From Thermalbibacter longus (GTDB taxonomy: Bacteria; Chloroflexota; Chloroflexia; Thermomicrobiales; Thermomicrobiaceae): DNA of 64,000 nucleotides. The stretch lies in contig NZ_JAMSLR010000001.1 of assembly GCF_023806485.1 (NCBI RefSeq), positions 434,001 through 498,000 on the forward strand, given 5' to 3'. This document shows, piece by piece, positions 16,984-25,844 of this stretch. The position numbers and the translations under genes were made by a program. Numbering within the stretch: position 1 is the stretch's first letter; the number at the start of each line of letters is the position of its first letter. The notes under the pieces are model-generated. The model saw only the letters and a list, made by a program, of their open reading frames with translations, was not told where the DNA came from and ran no database searches.

Positions 16984-19900
16984 TCAGTCCGCTGCCGAGG
17001 CCGCGGCCACAGCCTGGCGCGCGCGGCGCACCGGCTGCTCAGCCGGCGCCTCGATCGCCGGGTGCGGGACGACCTTCCAGAAGCGCGGCAGATACTCCTG
17101 CCAGTGGGCCAGGATCTGCTGCCCGCGCCGGCTCCCCGTCCAGGCGACGTGCCGCTCGATGAGCGAGTGCAGCCGCTCGGCGTCCTCAGGCTCGGTCACG
17201 CGCTCCAACCCGACATACTCGGAGTTGTACCGTGCAGGGAAGGTGCCGTGCAGGTCGAGCACGTAGGCGATGCCGTTGGTCATGCCCGAAGCGAAGTTGC
17301 GTCCGGTCTCGCCCAGGACGACCACGGTTCCGGCGGTCATGTACTCGCAGCCATGGTCGCCGACGCCCTCGACGACGGCGACCGCACCGGAGTTGCGCAC
17401 CGCAAAGCGCTCTCCGGCCTGGCCGGCGACGTACAGCTCACCGCCGGTCGCCCCGTAGAGCACCGTGTTGCCGACGATCACGTGCGGGCGCGACTCATCT
17501 ACTGGTTCCTCTCGCGGCCGAACGATGATCTCGCCGCCGGCCATTCCCTTGCCGACGTAGTCGTTGGCGTCGCCGTCGAGGATCAGCCGCAAGCCGTGCG
17601 TGCACCAGGCACCGAAGCTCTGGCCCGCCTGTCCGGTTAGCTGCAGCTCAATTAGACCTGCTGGCGGCCGCTCGCGGCCGTAGCGCAGGCTGAGCGTGCC
17701 GGCCAGCCGCGCGCCGACTGCCCGGTGGTGGTTCCGTACCTGGGCCGTGATCCGCACCGGCCGGGCCTCCTCGATCGCCGGCAGTGCCTGCTCGAGGATC
17801 TGGTCATCGAGCGGAGGGCCGCTGACGTCGTCGAAGTCGTTCCGCTCTCGGAGGCAGCGGCGTGGAGCGTCTGGCCCGCCTGGCACCGCGAGGATCGGCG
17901 AGAGGTCGAGGGTAGCGCCGGGCCCGTCGATGTTCTTCGCCTGCTCGAGCAGCTCTACCCGGCCGACGATCTCGTCCAGCCGGCGGGCGCCGAGCTGGGC
18001 GAGATAGTGACGGACGTCCTCTGCGAGCTGGGTGAAGAAGTTGATCACCTGCTCGGGCGTGCCCTTGAAGCGGGCGCGCAGATCCTCGCGCTGGGTGGCG
18101 ATGCCGGTGGGGCAGGTATTCAGGTGGCACTGCCGGGCCATGTCGCAGCCGATCGCGACGAGCGCGGCGGTGCCGAAGCCGAACTCCTCCGCGCCGAGGA
18201 GCGCGGCGATGACGACGTCGCGAGCGGTCTGCAGACCGCCGTCCGTCCGCAGCCGCACCCGGCTGCGGAGGTCGTTGAGTACCAGTGTCTGCTGGGTCTC
18301 AGCCAGGCCCAGCTCCCAGGGGACACCGGCGTACTTGATCGACGAGAGCGGGGAAGCGCCGGTGCCGCCCGAGTGGCCGCTGATCAGAATGTAGTCGGCA
18401 TGAGCCTTGGCGACGCCGGCCGCGATGGTGCCCACCCCGGCCTCAGCCACGAGCTTGACACCGACGCGGGCCCGGGGGTTGACCTGCTTGAGGTCGTAGA
18501 TGAGCTGCGCCAGGTCTTCGATACTGTAGATGTCGTGGTGCGGCGGAGGCGAGATCAAGGAGATGCCGGGGATCGCGTGGCGCAGTCGCGCGATCAACGC
18601 GGTCACCTTGTGCGCTGGAAGCTGCCCGCCCTCACCCGGCTTGGAGCCCTGGGCAATCTTGATCTCCAATTCGTCTGCCCGGGTGAGGTACTCAGTGGTC
18701 ACGCCGAAGCGTGCCGAGGCCACCTGCTTGATCCGGCTGTGCGGGGTGTCCGGGCCCGGCTCGTAATACCAGTCAGGATCCTCCCCGCCCTCACCACTGT
18801 TGCTCCGGGCGCCGATGCGGTTCATCGCGATGGCGAGCGTGCGGAAGGCCTCGGGGCTGAGGGCTCCCAGGGACATCGCGGTGACCACGAAGCGGCGCCG
18901 GATTTCCTCGGCCGGCTCGACCTCTTCGAGCGGGACTGGCGTCGTCGGCTTGAAAGCGAGCAGGTCACGCAGCGTGGCCGGCTCGCGTTCTTCGACCAAG
19001 CGGACGTAGGCGCGGTAGCGCTCGCGATCGCCGCTCTCGGCTACCTGCTGGAGCGCGCGCACGTTGGTCGGGCTGTAGGCGTGGTATTCCCCATCCTTGC
19101 GGAAGCGCACCATGCCGTAGTCGGGTAGCTTGGTGGCCTCGCCGCAGTAGGCCTCGCGGTGGCGCTGCAACACCCGCTCGGCGATGCCGGCGAGATCCAG
19201 GCCGGCCAGGCGCGCCGGCGTGCCGGTGAAGAAGCGTTCCACGACCTCCGGGGCCAGGCCGATAATCTCGAAGAGCTGGGCACCTTGGTAGCTGGCTAGC
19301 GTGGAGATGCCCATCTTGGACATCACCTTCAGCAGGCCGGCGTCCAGTGACTTCTTGTAGCGGATGGCCAGATCGTCGGCGCTGAGCTCCTCGCACCCGC
19401 GCGTCCCGGCCAGGGCGCGTGCAGCCTCCAGTGCCAGGTAGGGGTGGATCGCGCTCGCGCCGTAGCCGATCAGCACCGCGGCTTGGTGGACATCCCAGAC
19501 GTCGCCGGTATCGCAGACGATGGAGGCGCGCATGCGCTTCCCGGCGCGGATCAAGTGGTGGTGGATCCCGCCGACCGCCAGTGGCATCGGTATCGGCGCG
19601 TGCTCCGAGTCGACGTCGCGGTCGCTCACGATCAGAATGGTCGCGCCGGCGTCGACCGCGCGCTCGGCCTCCGCGAGAAGGGTCTCGAGCGCGGCCTGTA
19701 GCCCTGCTGGCCCAGCGGCGACGGGAAAGACGGCCCGCAGCGTGACCGGTTGCAGTTCGGCCCTGTCGAGCGACTGGAGCGCGGCGAAATCAGGCTCGAG
19801 TAGCACCGGGCTGGGCAGGTGCAGCAGCCGGGCGTGCTCCGGGGTCTCGGCCAGCATGCTCTTGCGCGGTCCGAGATAGACGTCGAGCGACATGACCAGC

Positions 19901-21516
19901 TTCTCGCGGAGCGGGTCGATCGGCGGGTTGGTGACCTGGGCGAAGCGCTGGCGGAAGAAGTGGGCGAGCGGCCGCGGGAAGCGGGAGAGCACGGCCAGCG
20001 GCGCGTCGTCGCCCATGGACCAGAGCGGCTCCTTGGCCTCGGCTGCCATGGGGTGGATCACCAGCCGCTGGTCCTCGGCGCTGAAGCCGAAGGCGATCTG
20101 CCGGGCGAGCTGGCCGTTCCCGTCATGCTCGTGCCCGTTGGCGTGGGACCGGGCCGGTGAGAGCCGGTAGAATCCGGATCGCACCCACTCCCGGTATGGC
20201 CGCCGGGCGGCGAGCTGTGCCTTGATCTCCTCGTTGCGCCAGAGCTGCCCGGTCTCGACATCGACGGCGAGCATCTGCCCTGGTCCAAGCCGTCCGCGCT
20301 CGATGACCTGCCGACCGCTGAGGTCGATGACGCCGGTCTCGCTGGCCAGCACCACCAACCCGTCCTCGGTCACCGAGTAGCGGGCCGGACGCAGGCCGTT
20401 GCGGTCGAGCACGGCGCCAGCGATCCGACCATCGGTGAAGGCGATCGCGGCCGGGCCGTCCCAAGGCTCCATTAGGCCGGCGTGGTAGGCATAGAAGCCG
20501 CGCAAGTCCTCGTCCATCGCTGGCATGTTCTCCCAGGCCTCGGGGATCAGCATGGCGACGGCGTGGAGGATATCGCGCCCAGAAAGCTCGATCAGCTCGA
20601 GCACGTTGTCGAGGCTCATCGAGTCGCTGCCCGTGGGATCGATGAGCGGCAGCACGTCAGCGATACGCTCGCCCCAGACCTCGGACGCGAGTTCTGGCTC
20701 GCGAGCTCGCATCCAGTTGCGGTTGCCTTGCAAGGTGTTGATCTCGCCGTTGTGAGCTAGCCGGCGGAAGGGTTGGGCAAGGTGCCAGGTCGGGAACGTG
20801 TTGGTGCTGTACCGCTGGTGGAAGAGCGCCAGCGCGCTCTCGAACTCAGGATCGCGCAGGTCGAGGTAGAAGTCCCCGAGGTCGCGGGCGACGAACAGGC
20901 CCTTGTAGACCAGCGTGCGGCAGGAGAGCGACGGGACGAAGAAGCCCGCGATGCTCTGTTCCTTCGCGAAGCGCTCGGCAAGCCGGCGGGCTAAGTAGAG
21001 CCGCCGTTCGAACTCGAGGGTGTCGAGCCCGCTCGGCCGAGCGGTGATCACCTGCCAGATGGCCGGCATCGTCTCGCGCGCCTTGAGGCCGAGCACTTCC
21101 GGTCGCACCGGCACCGGGCGCCAGACCAGGGCCGGCGACCCCTGCGCGGCCAGGGCCTGTTCGAGCGCAGCCTGGCAGGCGTCCGCACCCGCTGAGTCGT
21201 GGGCGGGCAAGAAGACCACCCCGGCTGCGAGGTCAGCGGGGTCGAGGTGGAGGCCAGTCAGCCGGGCCAGCTCGCGGGCCAGCAGCCGGCGCGGAAGCTG
21301 GATCGTGATCCCGGCTCCGTCGCCGGTCTTGGCATCGGCGTCTACCGCGCCCCGGTGGGTCAGGTTGACCACGGCCTCGAGGGCATATTGGACAATCTGG
21401 TGACTGGGCTTGCCGGAGAGGTCGGCCACGAAGCCTGTTCCGCAGGCATCGTGCTCGTACTCCGGGCGATAGAGCGGCGCCTGTGCCGCGCGTGCGTCCC
21501 ACGCTGATCGCTGCAT
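16984..21516 (-). CDS. gltB: Glutamate synthase large subunit
   Basis: 1510 residues, full length for the GltB/ferredoxin-GOGAT family, which makes two glutamates from glutamine and 2-oxoglutarate. Order: Ntn glutaminase with catalytic Cys25 in HDACGTGF, exposed after removal of a 24-residue propeptide; central domain; FMN-binding synthase domain with SGHSGGTGASPLSSIKYAG; the 3Fe-4S ligands in CDMARQCHLNTCPTG; and the C-terminal GXGXG helix domain (GDANDYVGKGMAGGEI, GNTVLYGATGGELYVAG). No gltD lies in the window, so the electron donor could be ferredoxin or a distant small subunit. AGGGAG precedes the ATG. The upstream region is very long (see leader). Confidence 0.96.
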   Translation of the reverse strand: MQRSAWDARAAQAPLYRPEYEHDACGTGFVADLSGKPSHQIVQYALEAVVNLTHRGAVDADAKTGDGAGITIQLPRRLLARELARLTGLHLDPADLAAGVVFLPAHDSAGADACQAALEQALAAQGSPALVWRPVPVRPEVLGLKARETMPAIWQVITARPSGLDTLEFERRLYLARRLAERFAKEQSIAGFFVPSLSCRTLVYKGLFVARDLGDFYLDLRDPEFESALALFHQRYSTNTFPTWHLAQPFRRLAHNGEINTLQGNRNWMRAREPELASEVWGERIADVLPLIDPTGSDSMSLDNVLELIELSGRDILHAVAMLIPEAWENMPAMDEDLRGFYAYHAGLMEPWDGPAAIAFTDGRIAGAVLDRNGLRPARYSVTEDGLVVLASETGVIDLSGRQVIERGRLGPGQMLAVDVETGQLWRNEEIKAQLAARRPYREWVRSGFYRLSPARSHANGHEHDGNGQLARQIAFGFSAEDQRLVIHPMAAEAKEPLWSMGDDAPLAVLSRFPRPLAHFFRQRFAQVTNPPIDPLREKLVMSLDVYLGPRKSMLAETPEHARLLHLPSPVLLEPDFAALQSLDRAELQPVTLRAVFPVAAGPAGLQAALETLLAEAERAVDAGATILIVSDRDVDSEHAPIPMPLAVGGIHHHLIRAGKRMRASIVCDTGDVWDVHQAAVLIGYGASAIHPYLALEAARALAGTRGCEELSADDLAIRYKKSLDAGLLKVMSKMGISTLASYQGAQLFEIIGLAPEVVERFFTGTPARLAGLDLAGIAERVLQRHREAYCGEATKLPDYGMVRFRKDGEYHAYSPTNVRALQQVAESGDRERYRAYVRLVEEREPATLRDLLAFKPTTPVPLEEVEPAEEIRRRFVVTAMSLGALSPEAFRTLAIAMNRIGARSNSGEGGEDPDWYYEPGPDTPHSRIKQVASARFGVTTEYLTRADELEIKIAQGSKPGEGGQLPAHKVTALIARLRHAIPGISLISPPPHHDIYSIEDLAQLIYDLKQVNPRARVGVKLVAEAGVGTIAAGVAKAHADYILISGHSGGTGASPLSSIKYAGVPWELGLAETQQTLVLNDLRSRVRLRTDGGLQTARDVVIAALLGAEEFGFGTAALVAIGCDMARQCHLNTCPTGIATQREDLRARFKGTPEQVINFFTQLAEDVRHYLAQLGARRLDEIVGRVELLEQAKNIDGPGATLDLSPILAVPGGPDAPRRCLRERNDFDDVSGPPLDDQILEQALPAIEEARPVRITAQVRNHHRAVGARLAGTLSLRYGRERPPAGLIELQLTGQAGQSFGAWCTHGLRLILDGDANDYVGKGMAGGEIIVRPREEPVDESRPHVIVGNTVLYGATGGELYVAGQAGERFAVRNSGAVAVVEGVGDHGCEYMTAGTVVVLGETGRNFASGMTNGIAYVLDLHGTFPARYNSEYVGLERVTEPEDAERLHSLIERHVAWTGSRRGQQILAHWQEYLPRFWKVVPHPAIEAPAEQPVRRARQAVAAASAAD

Positions 21517-22053
21517 CGCGGTCTACTCCCTTCCCTCGTCGTCGAGGTCGCAGCTCCGCTCCGTCGCGGTCTGCGTTACTGCTGGGCCAGTCCCGGTTCT
21601 GCACGTCGTGCGCGTGTTCGTCCGGTCTGCTGTCGTCCCCCTTCGCTTCAGACCATTCCCTGAATCGCCGGCTCCCGGCCTGCATTTCGCCCGTGCTTGG
21701 CCTCAATCGAAATCCTTGAGAAGCCTGCTAGCCGCAGGCGTGCGGGCGCTTGCGCCCCTTAGTTGAATGTGTGGTTTGGCGATCAGTGAACTCGGCCGGC
21801 CTGGGATCTAGCGCCTAAGCCGGCCGCTGGTAGTGCCGGCGTGACCGTTACGGCATACGCCGCGACGTCCCGGCGTACTCGGCAGTGAGTAGGCTTTCGT
21901 GTGGCGGAGAGGCGTGCCTAGCAACCGGCCCGGCATCATGGGGCACGGTGAGAGGGAGAAGCGCAATTCGCTCGAGTGCAGCGCTGCTTCCACGAGTCCT
22001 CCTTCGCTGGCCCGCGCGCCGTTGCGCGGCCACCCCGAGCGGATAACTGTTAG
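21517..22053 (-). promoter_or_regulatory. Long 5' leader of gltB
   Basis: From the predicted promoter the untranslated leader would be about 535 bases. It contains hairpins GGGCGC/GCGCCC, GCCTGC/GCAGGC and CTCAA/TTGAG between roughly 21690 and 21770. It also holds a 61-codon frame (21808-21993) starting GTG four bases after GGAGG. That frame is rich in Arg, Ser and Pro and resembles no family, so I do not call it a gene. Leader-based control is possible but unproven. Confidence 0.4.
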
Positions 22054-22059
22054 CACCGT

Positions 22060-22088
22060 AGCATAGCGTATCCGCCACCTCGATGCAA
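22060..22088 (-). promoter_or_regulatory. Predicted promoter for gltB
   Basis: Minus-strand TTGCAT (22083-22088) and TATGCT (22060-22065), 17 bases apart. It is the nearest convincing promoter upstream of gltB, about 540 bases from the start codon. Confidence 0.5.
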
Positions 22089-22310
22089 GAACTCGAATGT
22101 GCGCGGCTATCAGATTTTTTCATGAGGCCATAAGGAGTCCTTGACCGTTCACGGCCATCTGCTCGTTCCGGCGACGAGTTCCTGAGCTGTCGGCCGGTCG
22201 AGTAATCAGGCCGGGTCGGGGCTCCCGTAGCGCGCGAACGTGCAGAACCCGCCGGGCGGCCGAGATTCATCAGCGTATCGCGCTCGAGCAGGCGGAAGGC
22301 AACAACGTGC

Positions 22311-22497
22311 GGCCCCGACGGGCCTCGCTCTCCCGGCTTCTCCGCCGGCCTCGGAGTTCACCTCCCCTCTGGCTTTCGCCAGGCGGAGCTGACCTGTACC
22401 GGTGCCGCTTCCCCTTGCGGGTAGGCGGTCAACTCTTCCGGCTTCCCGGTCGAGTCGGATGTCTTAGCCGGTCCGAGCTCAACTCCTCGGGACCGCA
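22311..22497 (-). ncRNA. Orphan structured RNA resembling HEARO / IscB omega RNA
   Basis: About 185 bases on the minus strand form a chain of stems. The first is GGTC(C)CGAG/CTCGGACC. GGCTAAGACATCCG comes next, then CCGG-GAAG-CCGG and CCGC..CCC-GCAA-GGG..GCGG (22405-22427 region). After these come CTCC..CTGGC-GAAA-GCCAG..GGAG (22351-22389), CCGGC/GCCGG and GGCCC/GGGCC. Loops GCAA and GAAA are stable GNRA loops only on this strand. From memory, the known omega RNA of OgeuIscB contains GGCTGAGACATTCG followed by a CCG-loop-CGG stem; 12 of 14 bases match here in the same order. No IscB (RuvC/HNH) frame follows. Its own promoter starts it exactly at the first stem. Confidence 0.6.
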
Positions 22498-22502
22498 CCA
22501 CT

Positions 22503-22531
22503 AGTACAGCACATGTTTGCCCCTGTGTCAA
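22503..22531 (-). promoter_or_regulatory. Strong promoter of the orphan structured RNA
   Basis: Minus-strand TTGACA (22526-22531) and TGTACT (22503-22508) with a 17-base spacer. A start seven bases downstream falls at about 22496, the very beginning of the first stem of the RNA. Confidence 0.75.
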
Positions 22532-22692
22532 GACCTGAATCGATATGGTCCCCAGGCTGCTCGTCCATGGATCAACGACGTTCCCATTTCGCGAAACTTG
22601 CGCGCTGGTTCGGGCCTTGGGCCACCATGGCCGCGTCTGCGACAATCGGACAGTCGTACTGAACTCGCGGCGTGTGGGGAGCGCTGTCGCAG

Positions 22693-23850
22693 GTGGAAGA
22701 GAAGACTCCAGATCCAACGATTGCCGAGCCCGCGCCGGCCGTCTCGCCACCGACCGTGCCGCCGGGGCCAAGGCCAGGAAAGGCGGCCGAGTGGTGGCCT
22801 CAGGCCCTCGCCGTCGCCGCTGGTATCTGTCTCGCGGCGGTCGCAGTCGGCGTCGTGCTCCTCATCCTGCGACTGGTCAACGTGCTCGTTATCCTGTTCC
22901 TGAGCGTGCTGATCGCTGCGACCGTCGCCCGGCCGGTGCGCGCGCTCGAGCGTCGACGGGTTCCGCCAATAGTCGCCATCAGCGTGGTCTATCTGCTGGT
23001 GCTCGTCGCGCTCGGGCTCGTGATCGTGCTCATCATCCCGCCCTTGATAAGCCAGATTGCCAGCGTCGGACGACAATTTCCGGAACTGCTCGACCGCTAC
23101 CAGGAACTCCGTCGGCTTTACGAGGGCCTGCGGCAGCAGTATCCCGAGCTTCGCCAGTTCGAGCAGGAGGCCAGCGGTTTGGGTGGACAATTTCTCTCCG
23201 GCCTCGGAGCCTCGCTCTCGCGCTTGCCCCAGCGACTCTTCGGGCTACTGTTCGACGCTCTGAGCGTTATGGTCATCTCGACGCTCCTGGTGGCACGGCG
23301 CAGGGAACTACTGCTGGCTGTCCTCGATCTCACTCCACCCGACCACCGCGAGCGGGTACGCGTGGTGCTGACGGCTGTTTGGGTACGGTTGGGGCAGTAC
23401 CTGGGCGCGAAACTCACGGTCATGGTGATCGTGGGGGCCCTGACCTACCTGGCGCTCCGGCTGATCGGAATTCCGTCGCCGCTCCTTCTGGCGGTAATCG
23501 TCGCCCTCTGTGAGATCATCCCGCGGGTCGGGACCTGGTTGGCGCGCATACCGCTGTTCGTCCTGGCGGCGACAGCGGGCTGGTTCGCGCTCGGGCTCAC
23601 GATTGTGACCTCGATTGCTATCCAGAACCTCAAGGGCCTGGTGATCTCTCCCTTCATCGAGGGCTCACAGCTCGATCTTCACCCGCTGCTGGCTTTCCTC
23701 TCGGTCCTGATCGGCGCAGCCCTCCTCGGTCTCGCCGGCGCCGCGCTGGCGATCCCGGCAGCGGCGGCCCTCCAGGTGATCGCCGAGGAGGTCGTACTGC
23801 CGTGGTACCGCCGCCGGCTGGCGGGGGCGAGCTCCGACCGGCGTGCCTGA
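22693..23850 (+). CDS. AI-2E family transporter (UPF0118 permease)
   Basis: 385 residues with about eight membrane spans, arranged as in the AI-2E exporter/Na+(Li+)/H+ antiporter-like family. There is an N-terminal span pair, an amphipathic loop around QFPELLDRYQELRRLYEGLRQQYPELRQFE, then a C-terminal block with the conserved PSPLLLAVIVALCEIIPRVG and SPFIEGSQLDLHPLLAFLSVLIGAALLGLAGA. Substrate unknown. The GTG at 22693 lies 11 bases after GGGGAG; another GTG at 22672 is in frame. The charged, proline-rich first 40 residues are cytoplasmic. Confidence 0.85.
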   Translation: MEEKTPDPTIAEPAPAVSPPTVPPGPRPGKAAEWWPQALAVAAGICLAAVAVGVVLLILRLVNVLVILFLSVLIAATVARPVRALERRRVPPIVAISVVYLLVLVALGLVIVLIIPPLISQIASVGRQFPELLDRYQELRRLYEGLRQQYPELRQFEQEASGLGGQFLSGLGASLSRLPQRLFGLLFDALSVMVISTLLVARRRELLLAVLDLTPPDHRERVRVVLTAVWVRLGQYLGAKLTVMVIVGALTYLALRLIGIPSPLLLAVIVALCEIIPRVGTWLARIPLFVLAATAGWFALGLTIVTSIAIQNLKGLVISPFIEGSQLDLHPLLAFLSVLIGAALLGLAGAALAIPAAAALQVIAEEVVLPWYRRRLAGASSDRRA

Positions 23851-23925
23851 GTGCGTCCCGAGCCGAGCGAGCCTGATACCATTGCTCCGGTGTGGTGGAA
23901 TCGGGGTCAGGAGGAACTGTTCAGT

Positions 23926-24666
23926 ATGGCGACGGGAGCGAGAGAACAGGTGCCTGGGCGGCCCTCGCGCCGGGCGCAACGCCGGTTGGCCGAGCAGCAG
24001 GCCGCGCGCCGGCGACGCTTGATGCTGCTCGGCGGCGCCGTGGCCATCGCCGTGGCCGCGGTAGTGGTTCTGATCCTAGCCAACCGGCCATCGACTGGTG
24101 ACGAGGTCGCCCCGGTGCAGGCGGTCACTTCGGACTATGGCGATATCCCGCGTGATGGGCGCGTGCTCGGTGATCCGAACGCGCCTGTCCTCGTCGTCGA
24201 GTGGGGCGATTACCAGTGCCCGGCCTGTCTCCAGTTCAAGCAAGTCCTGTTCCCGCAGCTCGTGCAGGACTACATCGCGACCGGCAAGATCCGGTTCGAG
24301 TACCGCGATTTCGCGTTCATCGGCGAAGAGTCGACGCTGGCGGCCGAGGCTGCGCTGTGCGCGCAGGAACAAGGAAAGTTCTGGGAATACCACGACACGC
24401 TCTTCGCCAACCAGCGCGGCGAGAACGTCGGCTCGTTCACGTCGGCGCGTCTGAAGCGGATGGCCGAAATCGTCGGGCTCGACATGGGTCAGTTCAACTC
24501 GTGCCTCGATAGCCGCCGGCACCAGGGTGAGGTCGAGGCGATGCGACAGGAGGGGCAGAGCCTCGGGGTGAACGCGACTCCGACCTTTTTCGTGAACGGA
24601 CAGAAGCTGCAGATCCGATATTACCAAGACCTCCTGAACGCGATCGAGGCGGAGCTGAACCGATGA
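23926..24666 (+). CDS. DsbA-family thiol-disulfide oxidoreductase, membrane anchored
   Basis: 246 residues. A basic N-terminus (RRAQRRLAEQQAARRRR) precedes a single membrane span at about 32-52, so the thioredoxin-fold domain lies outside the membrane. The active site is DYQCPACLQF with Cys98 and Cys101, and the cis-Pro loop is GVNATPTFFVNG, both typical of the DsbA/BdbD group. AGGAGG is 11 bases before the ATG at 23926; the frame continues upstream without protein-like sequence. It overlaps the VKOR gene by four bases, so enzyme and re-oxidant are co-translated. Confidence 0.92.
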   Translation: MATGAREQVPGRPSRRAQRRLAEQQAARRRRLMLLGGAVAIAVAAVVVLILANRPSTGDEVAPVQAVTSDYGDIPRDGRVLGDPNAPVLVVEWGDYQCPACLQFKQVLFPQLVQDYIATGKIRFEYRDFAFIGEESTLAAEAALCAQEQGKFWEYHDTLFANQRGENVGSFTSARLKRMAEIVGLDMGQFNSCLDSRRHQGEVEAMRQEGQSLGVNATPTFFVNGQKLQIRYYQDLLNAIEAELNR

Positions 24667-25175
24667 ACCGGATGGCGCGCTGGCAGCTACTCTCGCTCGT
24701 GCTCGCGCTGGCCGGAATCGGCGTCGCCGGGTACCTGACCACTGCGCACTACCGGCAGGAAATCCTGGTCTGCGGGGTCGGCGACTGCCAGACGGTGCAG
24801 AATAGCCCCTACGCTGAGATTGGGGGCGTGCCCATCGCGCTGCTCGGCGCCGGGATGTACGTAACGTTGGTTGCGGTCGGGCTAGCCCGCTGGCGGTGGC
24901 CGGAACGGCATGAGTTGCTGACGGCGGGGGCCTTCGCGATCGCGCTGGCAGGCACGCTCTATGCCGCCTATCTCACCTATCTCGAGATCTGGGTTATCAG
25001 AGCGATCTGCCAGTGGTGCGTCGTGTCGGCGCTCTTGACGCTCGGGATCCTGCTCGTGGAGTCGTTCGGGCTCAGCCGGCTCCTGAGTCCAGAGACAGAC
25101 CAGGCGTTGTCCCGTTCGCAGTCCCAACCAGGTCGACGCGAAGCTGCATCCGAGCGTGGTCTGAGCCGCCGGTGA
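24663..25175 (+). CDS. Vitamin K epoxide reductase (VKOR) family protein
   Basis: 170 residues with four membrane spans. Bacterial VKOR re-oxidises DsbA and passes electrons to quinone, replacing DsbB. Both cysteine pairs are visible: the loop pair Cys37 and Cys42 in LVCGVGDCQTVQ, and the quinone-side CxxC Cys116/Cys119 in RAICQWCVVSA. The Ser/Asn-rich YAEIGGVPIALLGAG segment is also typical. It starts inside the stop of the dsbA-like gene. The C-terminal 25 residues are polar and unconserved. Confidence 0.93.
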   Translation: MNRMARWQLLSLVLALAGIGVAGYLTTAHYRQEILVCGVGDCQTVQNSPYAEIGGVPIALLGAGMYVTLVAVGLARWRWPERHELLTAGAFAIALAGTLYAAYLTYLEIWVIRAICQWCVVSALLTLGILLVESFGLSRLLSPETDQALSRSQSQPGRREAASERGLSRR

Positions 25176-25212
25176 GTGCTGCGGGAGCGCGTGTATCTGC
25201 GGATACTGCAGG

Positions 25213-25791
25213 TCAGGCGTCAGACTCGCTCGTCCCTCGAGCAGTGGTCTCGCGCCTCGCTGCGTAGAGGTCCAGCAATCGCTCCCGGCTCATCCAGGCC
25301 TCGCCGGGCCAGCCGCGCTCCCGGAAGCGTTCGGCCGCCTGCCAGCCGCGCGGGTGGTAGACCGCGAGCAGCCCCACGAAGAAGTACCGCTGGAGACGAG
25401 CGGTGCCGGTCACTGGGAGCGGGCGTGCCTCGAACCCGAGACGCCGGCCGGCACGCGCGAATAGGGTGACGCCGCGAAGCGCGCGCACCTCGCCCAGTTC
25501 GCCCGCGCCCACGAGGGACGCCAGCGTCTGGAGGTCTTCGCGTGCCGCCCGCAGCAAGCTCCACGGTTTGTCCCTCGCCTCGACGGCAGCTCGGAGCAGT
25601 CGTCGGTTATCGAAATGGAGGTCGATGATCCTGTGCCCGGGGCGTACGGTGCAGCCGTCCCGGAGCGTTACCGGCAGGCCCGTATAGACCAGCAGCCGGT
25701 AGCGGAAGATCCCACCGGGTCCGAGCGGCCGCGTGTGCCACCACCAGTGCGTTAAGCGTTCCCAGCCGAGCCAGACGCTGAGCACGCCCAC
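25213..25791 (-). CDS. YkoP-like protein
   Basis: 192 residues from a GTG at 25789-25791; the frame is open further upstream, across the end of the previous gene, and no start has a clear ribosome site. The pattern FRYRLLVYTG, TLRDGCTVRPGHRIIDLHFDNRRLL and LLRAAREDLQTLA resembles Bacillus subtilis YkoP, a protein of unknown function. Last gene of a three-gene operon with a deacetylase and a glycosyltransferase, which suggests a role in envelope lipid or polysaccharide modification. Confidence 0.7.
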   Translation of the reverse strand: MGVLSVWLGWERLTHWWWHTRPLGPGGIFRYRLLVYTGLPVTLRDGCTVRPGHRIIDLHFDNRRLLRAAVEARDKPWSLLRAAREDLQTLASLVGAGELGEVRALRGVTLFARAGRRLGFEARPLPVTGTARLQRYFFVGLLAVYHPRGWQAAERFRERGWPGEAWMSRERLLDLYAARRETTARGTSESDA

Positions 25792-25844
25792 TGCGCGCCC
25801 GCCGCCGGCTCGGCCCAGCCGCAGCAGTGCCCAGGGGAGCCAGC

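Noticed and set aside
17725-19128. 467-codon plus-strand frame opposite gltB
   Set aside because: Antisense shadow; the gltB translation beneath it carries every expected motif including the 3Fe-4S site.
21808-21993. 61-codon GTG ORF with GGAGG in the gltB leader
   Set aside because: Composition (Arg, Ser, Pro) and lack of any family resemblance make chance likely; kept only as a note in the leader entry.
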